Part shown: piece by piece, positions 7,629 through 16,644 of the stretch
Layout of the letters: the number at the start of each line of letters is the position of its first letter
How positions within the stretch are numbered: position 1 is the first letter of the stretch
Source of the DNA: Candidatus Brocadia sp. WS118
GTDB taxonomy: Bacteria; Planctomycetota; Brocadiia; Brocadiales; Brocadiaceae
Assembly (NCBI GenBank): GCA_007618135.1
Contig: PHFX01000004.1
Span: forward strand, 1 to 64,000
DNA: 64,000 nucleotides
Reading direction: 5' to 3'
Position numbers and translations under genes: made by a program
The notes under the pieces: generated by a model
What the model was told of the DNA's origin: nothing
Databases searched by the model: none
Seen by the model: the letters and a program-made list of their open reading frames with translations, nothing else

Positions 7629-8086
7629 GTCTTTGCTTCTATTTCTGCGCCCTTTTCGAGGATTGCAATCTCATCCCCTGCTTTGATCGTGCCGCCGGAG
7701 AGGATTTCAGCGAAGATACCCTCCCTGGGCATGATGCAGTCGCCAGCCGTATAATAGATGGCGCAGCGGTCATGGCACAGCTTACCGATCTGAGTTACCC
7801 GGATGGTTATGCCGTCGCCGATTTTTAAAATGGTTCCTATGGGAAGGGACTTGAGTTCAACGCCTTCCGTAACGATATTTTCTCCAAAGTCGCCGTCTTT
7901 GATCGTGAGTCCCTTTTTGCGCATGATGTCCGCGCTTTCCCGGGCGAGTAAGCTGACCTGGCGGTGCCACTTTCCGGCATGGGCATCCCCTTCGAGGCCA
8001 AAATGCTCAATCAGCCTGCCGGTGACGACATCGCGCTTTTGGGTGCCCTTTTTTTCACTGACACAGACGGCAACGATCTTTCCCAT
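7625..8086 (-). CDS. MOSC domain protein
   Basis: MOSC domains bind molybdenum cofactor and carry or transfer sulfur through a conserved cysteine. The 153-residue protein has the family's RDVVTGRLIEHFGLEGDAHA opening, GDFGENIVTEG, and a cysteine-rich segment KLCHDRCAIYYTAGDCIM that likely contains the reactive cysteine. Single-domain MOSC proteins of this size often sit beside mogA/moaB, as here with a four-base overlap. It probably helps mature or sulfurate the cofactor of molybdoenzymes, but which enzyme it serves is unknown. Confidence 0.88.
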   Translation of the reverse strand: MGKIVAVCVSEKKGTQKRDVVTGRLIEHFGLEGDAHAGKWHRQVSLLARESADIMRKKGLTIKDGDFGENIVTEGVELKSLPIGTILKIGDGITIRVTQIGKLCHDRCAIYYTAGDCIMPREGIFAEILSGGTIKAGDEIAILEKGAEIEAKT

Positions 8087-8423
8087 ATAAGTTTCGAATA
8101 TTTAAGTTAATGTTAAGTTAAGGAATTTCAATCTGGCATTGTAGCGCTGGGGTTTATCCCCGGCAATTGGCCGACCACAAGGAATCGGCGTTACGTCACA
8201 AAAGATGTACTCAAAGAAAGAAGTTGTTGGGTTTTTGTCTTTTAAAACCCAATCTAATTCACAAATACTAGCATGCCATATTTGTAGTGTCAAGGACGAA
8301 CCGGGTGCAGCGTTGGTTATAAATTACTTGTTTTTTAGCAGCAATATGATTAAAATTACAAGGTCTTACCGAGTCTCCATTTGTTTACGTTACCATGCTA
8401 TAGTATAGAAAGGTGAAATTTCT
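8087..8423. other. Intergenic region between divergent MOSC and glnA genes
   Basis: About 340 bases with no convincing gene; short open frames here lack family resemblance. It must hold the promoters for both the mogA/MOSC pair and glnA. I looked for a sigma-54 promoter and found none with good spacing. AAGGTGA at 8411 is the glnA ribosome binding site. Confidence 0.5.
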
Positions 8424-9770
8424 ATGACCAGTGAGCACACAGATTTGGCAATTATTAATCGGGCAAAAGAGGACAATGTGAAACTTGTTCAACTGCAGTT
8501 TACCGATATCAACGGGAATATCAAGGCCGTTACCATACCGGTAGAGAGATTTGCGGAATCCATTGAAAAGGGAATATGGTTCGACGGTTCGTCAATCGAG
8601 GGTTTTACGCGGATTTGCGAGAGCGACATGTATTTAAAGCCTGATACGAGTACCTATTCATTGCTTCCCTGGGAGACGGAGGAGCCAACGGCAAGGCTTT
8701 TTTGTGATGTGTTTATGCCTGATGGCTCTCCTTTTGAGGGCGATCCCCGGTATATCCTGAAAAGGGCTATTAAAAATGCACGGGCGATGAACTTTGAGTA
8801 CAACGTTGGCCCAGAGCTGGAGTTTTTCTTGTTCAAACCCAAAAGCGACGGGCAGGTGGAGCCCACGCCGCATGATGTAGGCAGCTATTTTGATTTTTCG
8901 CCAAGAGACCTTGCGGGAGATGTAAGAAGAGATATCATTTTTACCCTGGAAAAAATGGGGCTCGAAGTTGAAATGAGCCATCATGAAGTGGCTCCTGGTC
9001 AGCATGAGATTGACTTCAAATATGCCGAGGCATTGAAGACGGCGGAAAACGCCCTGACCTTTAAGCAGGTGGTAAAGTCCATTGCGCATCAACACGATTT
9101 GTACGCTACCTTTATGCCGAAACCGATCTTTGGGGTGTGCGGCAGCGGGATGCACTGTCATCAAAGTTTTTTCGATATGAAAACGCGAAAAAATATCTTC
9201 TTTGATGAAAAGGACGAATATAAGCTGAGTAAGGTGGCAAGGCAGTTTATCGCCGGGCAACTCCAGCATGTCCGCGCTATGAGCGCCATCCTGTCGCCAA
9301 CCGTGAATTCTTATAAAAGGTTAGTCCCGGGGTATGAGGCTCCGGTATACGTTTGCTGGGGGCAAAAGAATCGATCTGCCCTGATACGGATTCCACGATT
9401 CTCTCATGGGAGGGAGCAGGCAACAAGGGCGGAATTGAGATGCCCGGACCCCAGTAATAATCCCTACCTCGCCCTCGCGGTTATGCTTGAAGCGGGGCTT
9501 GACGGTATTAAAAGAGGCATGACACCGCCAAATCCGGTAGAAGAGAATGTTTATGAGTTCAATAAGGACGAATTGGCATATCGAAATATTGCCACCCTCC
9601 CTGGTTCCCTGAGTGAGGCCATAGAGGAATTAAAGAAGAACAAAGTGATGGAAGAGGCGTTAGGTTCACACACCTACCAGATATATATTCATTCAAAAAT
9701 GGCGGAATGGGATGAATACCGGATACAGGTAACCGATTGGGAGCATAAGAAATATTTTGAGGCCACCTAG
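8424..9770 (+). CDS. glnA: Glutamine synthetase, type I
   Basis: Makes glutamine from glutamate, ammonium and ATP as a cytoplasmic dodecamer. The 448-residue length and C-terminal region place it in the GSI-alpha-like group, shorter than the enterobacterial enzyme. Motifs include WFDGSSIEGF, the metal and substrate site GPELEFFLF, the ATP-binding GMHCHQS, VNSYKRLVPGYEAPVYV and NPYLALAVMLEAGLDG. The region where the adenylylated tyrosine lies in GSI-beta reads ENVYEFNKDEL here and does not match NLYDLP, so regulation by adenylylation is doubtful (inference). Start at 8424 follows AAGGTGA. The enzyme gives ammonium assimilation in an organism that lives on ammonium. Confidence 0.96.
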   Translation: MTSEHTDLAIINRAKEDNVKLVQLQFTDINGNIKAVTIPVERFAESIEKGIWFDGSSIEGFTRICESDMYLKPDTSTYSLLPWETEEPTARLFCDVFMPDGSPFEGDPRYILKRAIKNARAMNFEYNVGPELEFFLFKPKSDGQVEPTPHDVGSYFDFSPRDLAGDVRRDIIFTLEKMGLEVEMSHHEVAPGQHEIDFKYAEALKTAENALTFKQVVKSIAHQHDLYATFMPKPIFGVCGSGMHCHQSFFDMKTRKNIFFDEKDEYKLSKVARQFIAGQLQHVRAMSAILSPTVNSYKRLVPGYEAPVYVCWGQKNRSALIRIPRFSHGREQATRAELRCPDPSNNPYLALAVMLEAGLDGIKRGMTPPNPVEENVYEFNKDELAYRNIATLPGSLSEAIEELKKNKVMEEALGSHTYQIYIHSKMAEWDEYRIQVTDWEHKKYFEAT

Positions 9771-9924
9771 CGCTGCGCGGCCGCAATGAAATAACCACCC
9801 TTCGTTTCCTTCGCAAGGAGGGGAGAAAGGGGGGTAAAAAATACAAACAAAATGAAACAGGGAGAGTTCACTTTTTTAAAGGATTATTATTTATGAACAG
9901 GTTGGTTATGTTAAGGAGTCGGAT

Positions 9925-10716
9925 ATGGAAGTTGGAAATATTTTTCGTCACTTACTGGTGCATAATGAGGCGTTTGTAAAGAATACTGAATCAACGAGGT
10001 TTCTGGCATATGCTACACACCAAAATCCGTACATCACCCTGCTTACCTGTTCTGATTCCCGTGTGCAGGGCGACATTTTAGGGAAAGACATATTCAACAA
10101 GGTATTTATTATCCGAAACGCCGGCAATCAGTTTGCCGTCAACCGGGGTTCCATCGAATATTCGCTTTTTGTTCTCAATACTCCTGTTATGCTGGTGCTG
10201 GGACATACCGATTGCGGCGCGGTAAAATTTGCCACGCATGCCTGTGTAACACAGTCGAAAGAGATTATTAATTTGTCGAAGTCTGTTGATCATCTCATGA
10301 AGACAGATTATTCATCACTCAGTCGCGAGATTAAGTCTGAAATGCTTCCCCTGACGATTCCTATTGAACGGGGGATTCCGGATTTACGAAAGATTCAAAA
10401 CGAGATGAAGGAGCTTGCATACCTGAGTCAAACCAACGTAGACTATCAGATAGAAAAGGCATTGAAATATTACGGTGACAGGGTAAAAGACGGCAAATTG
10501 ACGATTATTGGCGGGATTTATGACTTTGTGGGCGCCTATTCAAAGCAGCTTGGCCGGGTGCTTATTACCAATATTAATGGCATTATTAATCCTATAGACC
10601 TTCAGGATAGCGCGAGAAACATAGTCAAGAGGATACCGAATTACGATGAAAAGAGTGAGGGATATAAGATTACCAGTGAATTGATTAATGAGAAGGTTAC
10701 TCGTATCGCCGTATAG
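9925..10716 (+). CDS. Beta-class carbonic anhydrase
   Basis: Interconverts CO2 and bicarbonate, feeding carbon fixation or helping pH balance. The 263-residue protein shows the zinc-site motifs CSDSRV (Cys and Asp-Arg pair) and GHTDCGAVKF (His and Cys), which are diagnostic of the beta class. A long helical insert follows the second motif (LSKSVDHLMKTDYSSLSREI onward), then GGIYDFVGAYSKQLGRV. No signal peptide is visible, so it is cytoplasmic. The ATG at 9925 is preceded by AAGGAG. The next gene starts five bases after its stop, which suggests an operon. Confidence 0.92.
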   Translation: MEVGNIFRHLLVHNEAFVKNTESTRFLAYATHQNPYITLLTCSDSRVQGDILGKDIFNKVFIIRNAGNQFAVNRGSIEYSLFVLNTPVMLVLGHTDCGAVKFATHACVTQSKEIINLSKSVDHLMKTDYSSLSREIKSEMLPLTIPIERGIPDLRKIQNEMKELAYLSQTNVDYQIEKALKYYGDRVKDGKLTIIGGIYDFVGAYSKQLGRVLITNINGIINPIDLQDSARNIVKRIPNYDEKSEGYKITSELINEKVTRIAV

Positions 10717-10721
10717 AGCTT

Positions 10722-11528
10722 ATGAATACCCATGACCGGATTCCCGGAAATCATGACGGCATATCCTTTGCCAGGAGTGAATGTTCAGATGGGATGTGCT
10801 GTTTTACCTGTGTCATCCCGCGGGGCAATAAACATGTCGGTTTTTTCAAATCCTTGAGGAAGGGCGGGACGGCGTATCCTTACGTTAAGTTGTTTGTGAC
10901 CAGTGAGGGATACAAAGATGAATTGTATGATTCGTGCAAGTTTTTGAATTTTATCATTTCTCAGGATGCTACCAGGCCCCATCTTAAAATGGACTTGCGC
11001 TGCAGTATTTATAAATCTCGCCCCAGCCAATGCATGGGTTATCCTGATCAGGCAGGTGAATCGGTGTATCAAAAAATCAGCGGCCCCTGTATCTTTAATG
11101 AATATACCGCCCCGCGCACCTATAATAAACTTGTTTACAAAAGGGAATGGAAGGCGTTTTATGCAATCTTAGACCATATTGACGCAATCCGTAGTATCTG
11201 TGTTCATGATGACCCTTCCGCTGCACGGAAGTTAATTCTAGAAGCAAGGGATGTTCGTCTTGCAACCATAACGGTAGGCTCGAAAGATCAGGAGCACATC
11301 CTTATACCCATACTGAAACAAACAGAGAACATTTTGTATGTATCGGAAAAACATCAGCCAATTGCCACCATAAGAGAGGCGTATTCCCGGTGGGAAGAAA
11401 AGATTCAGAATAACCTCAAAAACCATTATGGAGATGAATGGGAATCGAGACTTAAAAGCGCAATAGAAATGGAGGAAAAAGATGCTTGTAAAAGAGGTGA
11501 TGAAGACACAGCTGGTAACCCTGAATGA
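10722..11528 (+). CDS. YkgJ-family CxxC-cluster (zinc/iron-chelating) protein
   Basis: Member of the YkgJ/UPF0153 type with clustered cysteines. Here SDGMCCFTCVI near residue 25 and a second group around MDLRCSIYKSRPSQCMGYPD, and CIFNEY further on, probably bind a metal. The biochemical role is not known in the family. The 268-residue length exceeds the small family core, and a helical, charged C-terminus (residues 150-268) is specific to this protein. It starts five bases after the carbonic anhydrase stop, and its last 47 bases overlap the CBS gene in another frame, suggesting translational coupling. Confidence 0.75.
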   Translation: MNTHDRIPGNHDGISFARSECSDGMCCFTCVIPRGNKHVGFFKSLRKGGTAYPYVKLFVTSEGYKDELYDSCKFLNFIISQDATRPHLKMDLRCSIYKSRPSQCMGYPDQAGESVYQKISGPCIFNEYTAPRTYNKLVYKREWKAFYAILDHIDAIRSICVHDDPSAARKLILEARDVRLATITVGSKDQEHILIPILKQTENILYVSEKHQPIATIREAYSRWEEKIQNNLKNHYGDEWESRLKSAIEMEEKDACKRGDEDTAGNPE

Positions 11529-11898
11529 TGATTCAAAACTGGGTTTCGCTAATGATATTATGTATTTGGGAAGGATCCGGCACTTACCCGTCGTGAAAGG
11601 AGAGCATATCGTTGGCATCTTGACGCAAAGGGACCTTTACCGCGCATCATTAACTTCCATTCTCACAAGCTGGGAGGAAAACAAGGAGTTTCTGGATTCC
11701 ATTAAGGTTTCGGAAGTAATGACAAAGCATGTGGTGACCATTCCTCCTGAAGCAACCATTGAAGAGGCTGCACAGATTATGATTGATAAGAAGGTGGGGG
11801 CGCTACCGGTCGTAAGGGACAAAAACAAGCTGGTTGGTTTAATTACCGAGACGGATGTATTGCAGTATTTTGTGGATGAGAGCAAAAAGAAGAAGTAA
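11482..11898 (+). CDS. CBS-pair domain protein
   Basis: A 138-residue stand-alone pair of CBS domains, which bind adenine nucleotides and usually act as energy or ligand sensors. Repeat 1 has MLVKEVMKTQLVTLNDD and IRHLPVVKGEHIVGILTQRD; repeat 2 has VSEVMTKHVVTIPPEATI and VGALPVVRDKNKLVGLITET. A strong GGAGG eight bases before ATG 11482 supports this start inside the upstream gene. The partner protein it regulates is not identifiable. It belongs to the run carbonic anhydrase, CxxC protein, CBS and zinc-ribbon protein. Confidence 0.88.
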   Translation: MLVKEVMKTQLVTLNDDSKLGFANDIMYLGRIRHLPVVKGEHIVGILTQRDLYRASLTSILTSWEENKEFLDSIKVSEVMTKHVVTIPPEATIEEAAQIMIDKKVGALPVVRDKNKLVGLITETDVLQYFVDESKKKK

Positions 11899-11922
11899 AT
11901 TTTTCGAGAAAAGGAGGGTTTC

Positions 11923-12147
11923 ATGTGCGATGTTGGCGGTCATGTAAGCAGTGATATGATTACATGGCAATGCGCTTGTTGCGGTGCGGCAATAAAGGAT
12001 TCAAACGATCCTATCGCAGGGCTTTGTGATCTGGGGATATGTTTGTCCTGCCGTAATACCCCGGATGACTGGGTAGCATTTGTCAGAGAGGAATGGGAGG
12101 AAGGTATCTGCTCAGATTGTCTGTCGCCATGCGATCTCAAAAGGTGA
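11923..12147 (+). CDS. Small cysteine-rich (zinc-ribbon-like) protein, unknown
   Basis: A 74-residue protein with eight cysteines in four groups: WQCACCGAAI, GLCDLGICLSCRN and GICSDCLSPC. The spacing suggests one or two zinc-binding knuckles. I do not recognise the family. The ATG at 11923 follows AAGGAGGG, a strong ribosome binding site, and the gene lies 24 bases after the CBS gene, so it is very likely real and part of that operon. No transmembrane or signal segment is visible. Confidence 0.65.
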   Translation: MCDVGGHVSSDMITWQCACCGAAIKDSNDPIAGLCDLGICLSCRNTPDDWVAFVREEWEEGICSDCLSPCDLKR

Positions 12148-12193
12148 CGATGGGCGCTAACGGGCTGGATAAAGATTTGAACGGCGGTGAAGC

Positions 12194-13102
12194 ATGATTT
12201 CGCGGCGCATGTTCATGCGGGGCGCTCTGGGGTGCGGATTTGGGGTCTTATCGGTTGGGGGTTATAGCCGGTTGCTCGAACCGCGATGGGTAGAAATAAA
12301 TACCATTGGGATAAATATCTCCGGCCTGCCGAAACGGTTTGAGGGGATGACGATAGCCCATGTATCGGATATCCATCACTGCAAATATGTTTCCAGGGAA
12401 TTTGTTCGAAGATGCGTTCGCAAGGTGAATGCTTTATGCCCGGATATTATTGTATTAACAGGGGACTATATTTATTGTTCCAGAGAATTTCTTTTCCCTG
12501 TTGCAGAGGAATTGTCAGGACTCCAGGCAAGAGAAGGTGTCTTTGCCGTTGTGGGGAATCATGATAATAAAGACCAAACCGTTCATGTATTGTCTAAAGC
12601 AGGTATCCGTGTATTAGTAAACGAACATGTTGCGCTATACCGGAAAAATGATTATCTTTTTATTGCCGGGGTGGATGATTTGTGGAGAGGCAGAGTAGAT
12701 TTGCGGCGGACTTTGCAAGGCACCGATGACAAACCCAAACTCTTATTAGCCCACAATCCGGATGTTATTGAGATGGCTAAGGGTGCCGATGTTGATCTGG
12801 TGATGGCAGGACATACCCATGGAGGACAGGTTAATTTTCCTTTTTATGGACATCAGGTGGCGTACGGCAGAAGCGGCGTTCGCTATACAGCGGGGCTGTT
12901 TTATGAGGGAAATACGACGATGTATGTAAATAGGGGTATTGGAGTATCCTGGCTCCCTGTAAGGTTTCTTGCGCGGCCGGAAATTACGTTGTTTACGCTA
13001 CAAGGTACAAAGAATAGAAAATGCGATGAAGCAGAGGGGTTGACGTCAAAAAATTGCCCTGGCGATCTAGCGTCTGAATGTTATTCCCGCATGAAGTGCT
13101 GA
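12194..13102 (+). CDS. Metallophosphoesterase, probably exported or membrane-bound
   Basis: Calcineurin-like phosphoesterase of 302 residues with a dinuclear metal site. Motifs are AHVSDIHHCKY (DxH), LTGDYIY, VVGNHDN and MAGHTHGGQV. The N-terminus MISRRMFMRGALGCGFG resembles a twin-arginine signal or a signal anchor, placing the enzyme outside the cytoplasm or on the membrane, like the YkuE/YaeI group that acts on lipid pyrophosphates. That substrate is only suggested by homology. The C-terminal 30 residues (CDEAEGL to YSRMKC) are not part of the core fold. Confidence 0.87.
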   Translation: MISRRMFMRGALGCGFGVLSVGGYSRLLEPRWVEINTIGINISGLPKRFEGMTIAHVSDIHHCKYVSREFVRRCVRKVNALCPDIIVLTGDYIYCSREFLFPVAEELSGLQAREGVFAVVGNHDNKDQTVHVLSKAGIRVLVNEHVALYRKNDYLFIAGVDDLWRGRVDLRRTLQGTDDKPKLLLAHNPDVIEMAKGADVDLVMAGHTHGGQVNFPFYGHQVAYGRSGVRYTAGLFYEGNTTMYVNRGIGVSWLPVRFLARPEITLFTLQGTKNRKCDEAEGLTSKNCPGDLASECYSRMKC

Positions 13103-13116
13103 AGGAGTGATAATGG

Positions 13117-14037
13117 ATGAAGAGCAATTTTAAAAACATCGCCTGCTTTCTGTTGATATTTAGGATAATGGTGGTTAGTGTACATACGACATTTGCGTTT
13201 TCCGGAGGACCTCCCAATGGACGCACCGGTTCGCCGGCCGATAATTTCCTAACCTGTCGCGACGGATGTCATAATTCCTTTGCATTAAATGCAGGGTCGG
13301 CAGAATTCTTTCTTTCTTTACCTGGCGAGTATTCATCAGGCGAAACGGTAAATATAACTGTTTTTTTCACTCAATCCAATACTGCCAAGCATGGCTTTGA
13401 ACTTTCAGCCTTAGATGCAAGCGATAAACACGCGGGTACGTTTAGTAGTGTTGATGGTAAAACGCAAACCGATGATGGAAATGGGAATTACATAAAACAT
13501 ACCTCAGCAGGCAGCAGCCAATCCGGAAATGCTGGCTGGAAGGTAAAATGGACTGCGCCCGCCCATGAAGTTCCGAATCCGATTACGTTCTATGCCGCGG
13601 GGAATGAGGCAAACGGGAACGGTATTAATAAAGGTGATTATATCTATACAACTACTGCACAAATGAATCTTGTTATACCCACACCCACATCCACATCCAC
13701 GCCGGTATCGACGGCTACGGCAACACCTTCAGGGTGTGAAACGGAATCAATGTCAGCCTCACCGGTTGAGCTTAATCTGAAAAAAGGGGAAAATGATCAA
13801 GTGGTAGTGACTTTACTACCTGCCACAGGGTGTCCTCCGGAAGAGGGTGAGACTGTTACGGCAAAAGTAAATAAGGCAGGCAGAAAACGGGTTTCCGTAT
13901 CGCCTCAAAGTGCGACGACAAACGTACAGGGTGAAGCGGTATTTACCATTAGTGCAAAAAATAGGACGGGGAACGCAAGGGTTCAATTCAGATATGAAGA
14001 TTTTAAAACGACCGTAAAGGTAAAGGTCGTTAAGTAA
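13117..14037 (+). CDS. Secreted Reeler-like (choice-of-anchor V type) protein with Ig-like C-terminus
   Basis: A 306-residue exported protein. A signal peptide (CFLLIFRIMVVSVHTTFAF) is followed by SGGPPNGRTGSPADN and TCRDGCHNS, the start of a Reeler/choice-of-anchor V type domain that reaches about residue 185. A PT/ST-rich linker (PTPTSTSTPVSTATATPS) then leads to an Ig-like beta domain ending in VKVKVVK. Relatives of this first domain usually carry CxxCH at this place; here it is C-R-D-G-C-H, a three-residue spacer. Start at ATG 13117. The role is unknown. Confidence 0.7.
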   Translation: MKSNFKNIACFLLIFRIMVVSVHTTFAFSGGPPNGRTGSPADNFLTCRDGCHNSFALNAGSAEFFLSLPGEYSSGETVNITVFFTQSNTAKHGFELSALDASDKHAGTFSSVDGKTQTDDGNGNYIKHTSAGSSQSGNAGWKVKWTAPAHEVPNPITFYAAGNEANGNGINKGDYIYTTTAQMNLVIPTPTSTSTPVSTATATPSGCETESMSASPVELNLKKGENDQVVVTLLPATGCPPEEGETVTAKVNKAGRKRVSVSPQSATTNVQGEAVFTISAKNRTGNARVQFRYEDFKTTVKVKVVK

Positions 14038-14107
14038 TAACGAAATTAAAGAAAAGCCAGTAAAATAGGTATTTCATACGGTTTCATTTATTCCGGAAAT
14101 AGGTTTG

Positions 14108-15208
14108 ATGGTAAGATTAGTAGTTGTTGTGCTAGGTATGTTGGTGGTTTTCTTATCCGCCGGGTATGGAGATGCCATAGTTTTAAGGAATGGCAGTGCA
14201 GGCATCGATCTTAAAATAACCAGTGTCAGAAGAGAATATATTAATGCTATCCTGTCAAGGCATTACATAAAATCTTTGAGCATGGAGTTTCTCAATAACA
14301 AAGATTATCCTGATGCAATTGTTTTGAATATCACGAATACCGCTATGGAATGTAAGATTAAAGAGATTGCAGAAGATTATGTCCGGCTACAAATTCCTGC
14401 TTCTGTGATTTCCTCACTTACCGTGTCGTCTCCGGCAGGGGATAATATGAAAATGACGGTTTCGGATAAGATTGTGAACCGTTCAGAAACGGGAGCCGCG
14501 GTTGTGGGCGGAGCAATGGCGGAACCCGTGGCGGGAAGGATGGCTGAATCGCTGGTTGCTGAATATGCCAGGCAGAGTGGAATTCGTGATGAGCTAAGGA
14601 CTTCCTCCGCAGAGGGTGCAATTGGGGGGAAAAATTATCGACTCAGGATTAAAAAGGCGAAAAGGGAAAGTTCTTCCGCCGAAGGTGAACTGGCGAAGCC
14701 TGAGACGGAACCCATAGGTTTAGGAGAATCTATCACGGATGAAGAGATACCGGAACCGGATACTGAAACGTCTGAATTGAACCAACCGCCGGCACACGAA
14801 CCAGTGGAATCTCTGAAAAAGGAGAGTATAGAAAGAGTCGAAGATGCAGTGAAGAAGGATAAACCCATTGACCAGGATCCAAATCTTGGCAGGGTTGAAG
14901 GCAGGATATTGCACAGCGGAAAACCTCTTTCGGATTGTCAGGTGAAGTTGCAAATGTTGGAAAAGGGCGGGATGTTAGCCAAGGGGTATCATCCGGTAGA
15001 AGGGGCATTAGAGCTCGAAACGATTACTGATAAGGAAGGTGTTTACCGTTTTATGAATGTATCGCCGGGGTTGTATAAGGTCTATTGGAAGCCCCCTTCA
15101 GATACGGCGTGGGTGAGGCGGTTCAAAATGGAGCCGGATGTCGTGGTAAATTCAGGCAGGCTTACCAACCCCAAAGATATAGAAACGTTGAAGAGAACGT
15201 TAAATTAA
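14108..15208 (+). CDS. Exported protein with C-terminal carboxypeptidase-regulatory-like domain
   Basis: A 366-residue protein, unknown function. ATG 14108 gives a clear signal peptide (LVVVVLGMLVVFLSAGYGDA). The first 120 residues form a beta-rich region (AIVLRNGSAGIDLKITSV). A charged, proline- and glutamate-rich stretch follows (about residues 195-260), then a carboxypeptidase D-regulatory-like beta sandwich (GRVEGRILHSGKPLSDCQVK, DKEGVYRFMNVSPGLYKVYW). The same domain type ends the two cupredoxin proteins of the NXR region. It follows the Reeler-like gene after 70 bases. Confidence 0.6.
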   Translation: MVRLVVVVLGMLVVFLSAGYGDAIVLRNGSAGIDLKITSVRREYINAILSRHYIKSLSMEFLNNKDYPDAIVLNITNTAMECKIKEIAEDYVRLQIPASVISSLTVSSPAGDNMKMTVSDKIVNRSETGAAVVGGAMAEPVAGRMAESLVAEYARQSGIRDELRTSSAEGAIGGKNYRLRIKKAKRESSSAEGELAKPETEPIGLGESITDEEIPEPDTETSELNQPPAHEPVESLKKESIERVEDAVKKDKPIDQDPNLGRVEGRILHSGKPLSDCQVKLQMLEKGGMLAKGYHPVEGALELETITDKEGVYRFMNVSPGLYKVYWKPPSDTAWVRRFKMEPDVVVNSGRLTNPKDIETLKRTLN

Positions 15209-15840
15209 ATACAGGGGAAAGCAGGGTTCTTATCCATGAAGGCACGGTAGGCGTTTACAAAAATATTTTTATCAAAAACCGGAGTACCGGGTAATGTCAG
15301 GGATTATAAGCTGACTGGTAATGTGACAAACTTTTTAGGGTTTTAGAAGACCAACCCAAGCTTAATCAAAGAAAAGAATCGCAGAGAATCATGAGAAGCG
15401 TTTCTTTGTTGAAATAACGAAGAATAGTTCATGGTTATTGATAATCTTTTCCGAGTCGTTCGGGTTAGAATATTTCAGTGGATGTAAATAATTCTGTAAT
15501 ACTTTATTGAAACTATTATTTCATTGTTGAAATTTTACCTCCATCCTTAAAGATAAGGGAAGGGTATTTTTTTGTGTGGTTCAGCAAAAACTAAGAAATT
15601 GAAGTTTCATAAGTTACATCTTTTTTTTAAATTTCCTGATTTTTTAGTTAAGAAGGAATGTATATTGATAAAACTGTGGTCTGTGATTTTTCCATAGGCA
15701 AGGATTATTTGCATCTCATTTTTTTCTGGTTAATTTTGCGGTTGACAAATTATTTCTGTGAAGGTATCATGCATGTCTTTGCATTGGATTTTGCTATAGA
15801 CAAGTATTTTCTGTTCTAGAATCTGAAAATGGAGGTAACG
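15209..15840. other. Long gene-free region before the NXR-associated cluster
   Basis: More than 600 bases without a convincing gene; the sequence is A/T-rich. It probably contains the promoter of the cupredoxin/bd-like/cytochrome run that starts at 15841. I could not single out one promoter or operator. GGAGG at 15831-15835 is the ribosome binding site of the next gene. Confidence 0.5.
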
Positions 15841-16587
15841 ATGGTGAAAAGTTTGCGATATGGGGCTTTTGTTGGCGGTTTGATATTCGGAGTGATATGC
15901 GGCGCTGCATGGATAAACCGTAATGCAATGGCAGAGGCCTATAAAGAGGTTGAAGTAAAAGATGGGGGAACAATTGCAGGTGTTGTTAAGTTTGATGGGG
16001 ATGTTCCTGCTGCAAAGACGCTCAAGGTTGATAAGGATGAGCAAACGTGCGGGCACGAAAATAAAATGTCCGAGGAGTTGATGATTAACGGAGAGTCAAA
16101 GGGGATAAAGAATGTGGTAGTTTCGTTGGTTGATATTGCAGCGGGTAAGAAGGCAGAGGTAATGACAGCCTCGTTAGATCAGAAGGAATGTCTGTTTATC
16201 CCTCATGTGGTTGCGGTATCGGCAGGGGCAAGTGTAGATTTGCTGAATAGCGACAACGTTATGCATAATCTTCATTCCTGGTCAATAAAAAACCCTGGTT
16301 TTAACGAGGGGGTGTCTGGTGGCGGGAAGATGACGAAAAAATTTGATATCCCTGAGGTGGTAAAGATAACGTGCGATGTTCATAAGTGGATGAGTTCTTT
16401 CATCGTTGTGAAGGCCAACCCTTACTTTGCGGTAACGGATGAAAATGGACGATTCAAGTTAGAGAATGTGCCGGCAGGTTCTTATAAAATCGAGGCTTGG
16501 CAGGAAAAGCTCGGGAAAAAGACGGCCGATGTAACCGTAAAAACCCAGGAAGAGGCTGCGGTAGATTTTGTATATGCTAAGAAATAG
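15841..16587 (+). CDS. Cupredoxin-like protein with carboxypeptidase-regulatory C-terminus
   Basis: Exported protein of about 248 residues, likely a type-1 copper electron carrier or structural partner. After a signal/anchor (GAFVGGLIFGVICGAAWI) comes a cupredoxin-like domain with candidate copper ligands His in NVMHNLHS and Cys, His, Met in TCDVHKWM. The C-terminal 60 residues form a carboxypeptidase-regulatory-like domain (ENGRFKLENVPAGSYKIEAW). A further ATG at 15829 lies in frame, but its bases form part of the GGAGG that serves ATG 15841, so I take 15841. It is homologous to the protein at 34079, beyond nxrA. Confidence 0.75.
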   Translation: MVKSLRYGAFVGGLIFGVICGAAWINRNAMAEAYKEVEVKDGGTIAGVVKFDGDVPAAKTLKVDKDEQTCGHENKMSEELMINGESKGIKNVVVSLVDIAAGKKAEVMTASLDQKECLFIPHVVAVSAGASVDLLNSDNVMHNLHSWSIKNPGFNEGVSGGGKMTKKFDIPEVVKITCDVHKWMSSFIVVKANPYFAVTDENGRFKLENVPAGSYKIEAWQEKLGKKTADVTVKTQEEAAVDFVYAKK

Positions 16588-16644
16588 CGTGATTCTATTT
16601 TTACTGGAACGTGTAATTTACTCGATTAAAAAGGCGCATTGCGA

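Noticed and set aside
8205-8408. Plus-strand frame of 67 codons upstream of glnA
   Set aside because: Low-complexity composition, no ribosome binding site or homology; likely promoter DNA.
9798-9834. Hairpin CCTTCGCAAGG after glnA as a terminator
   Set aside because: The stem is four bases with G-rich flanks and no T-run.
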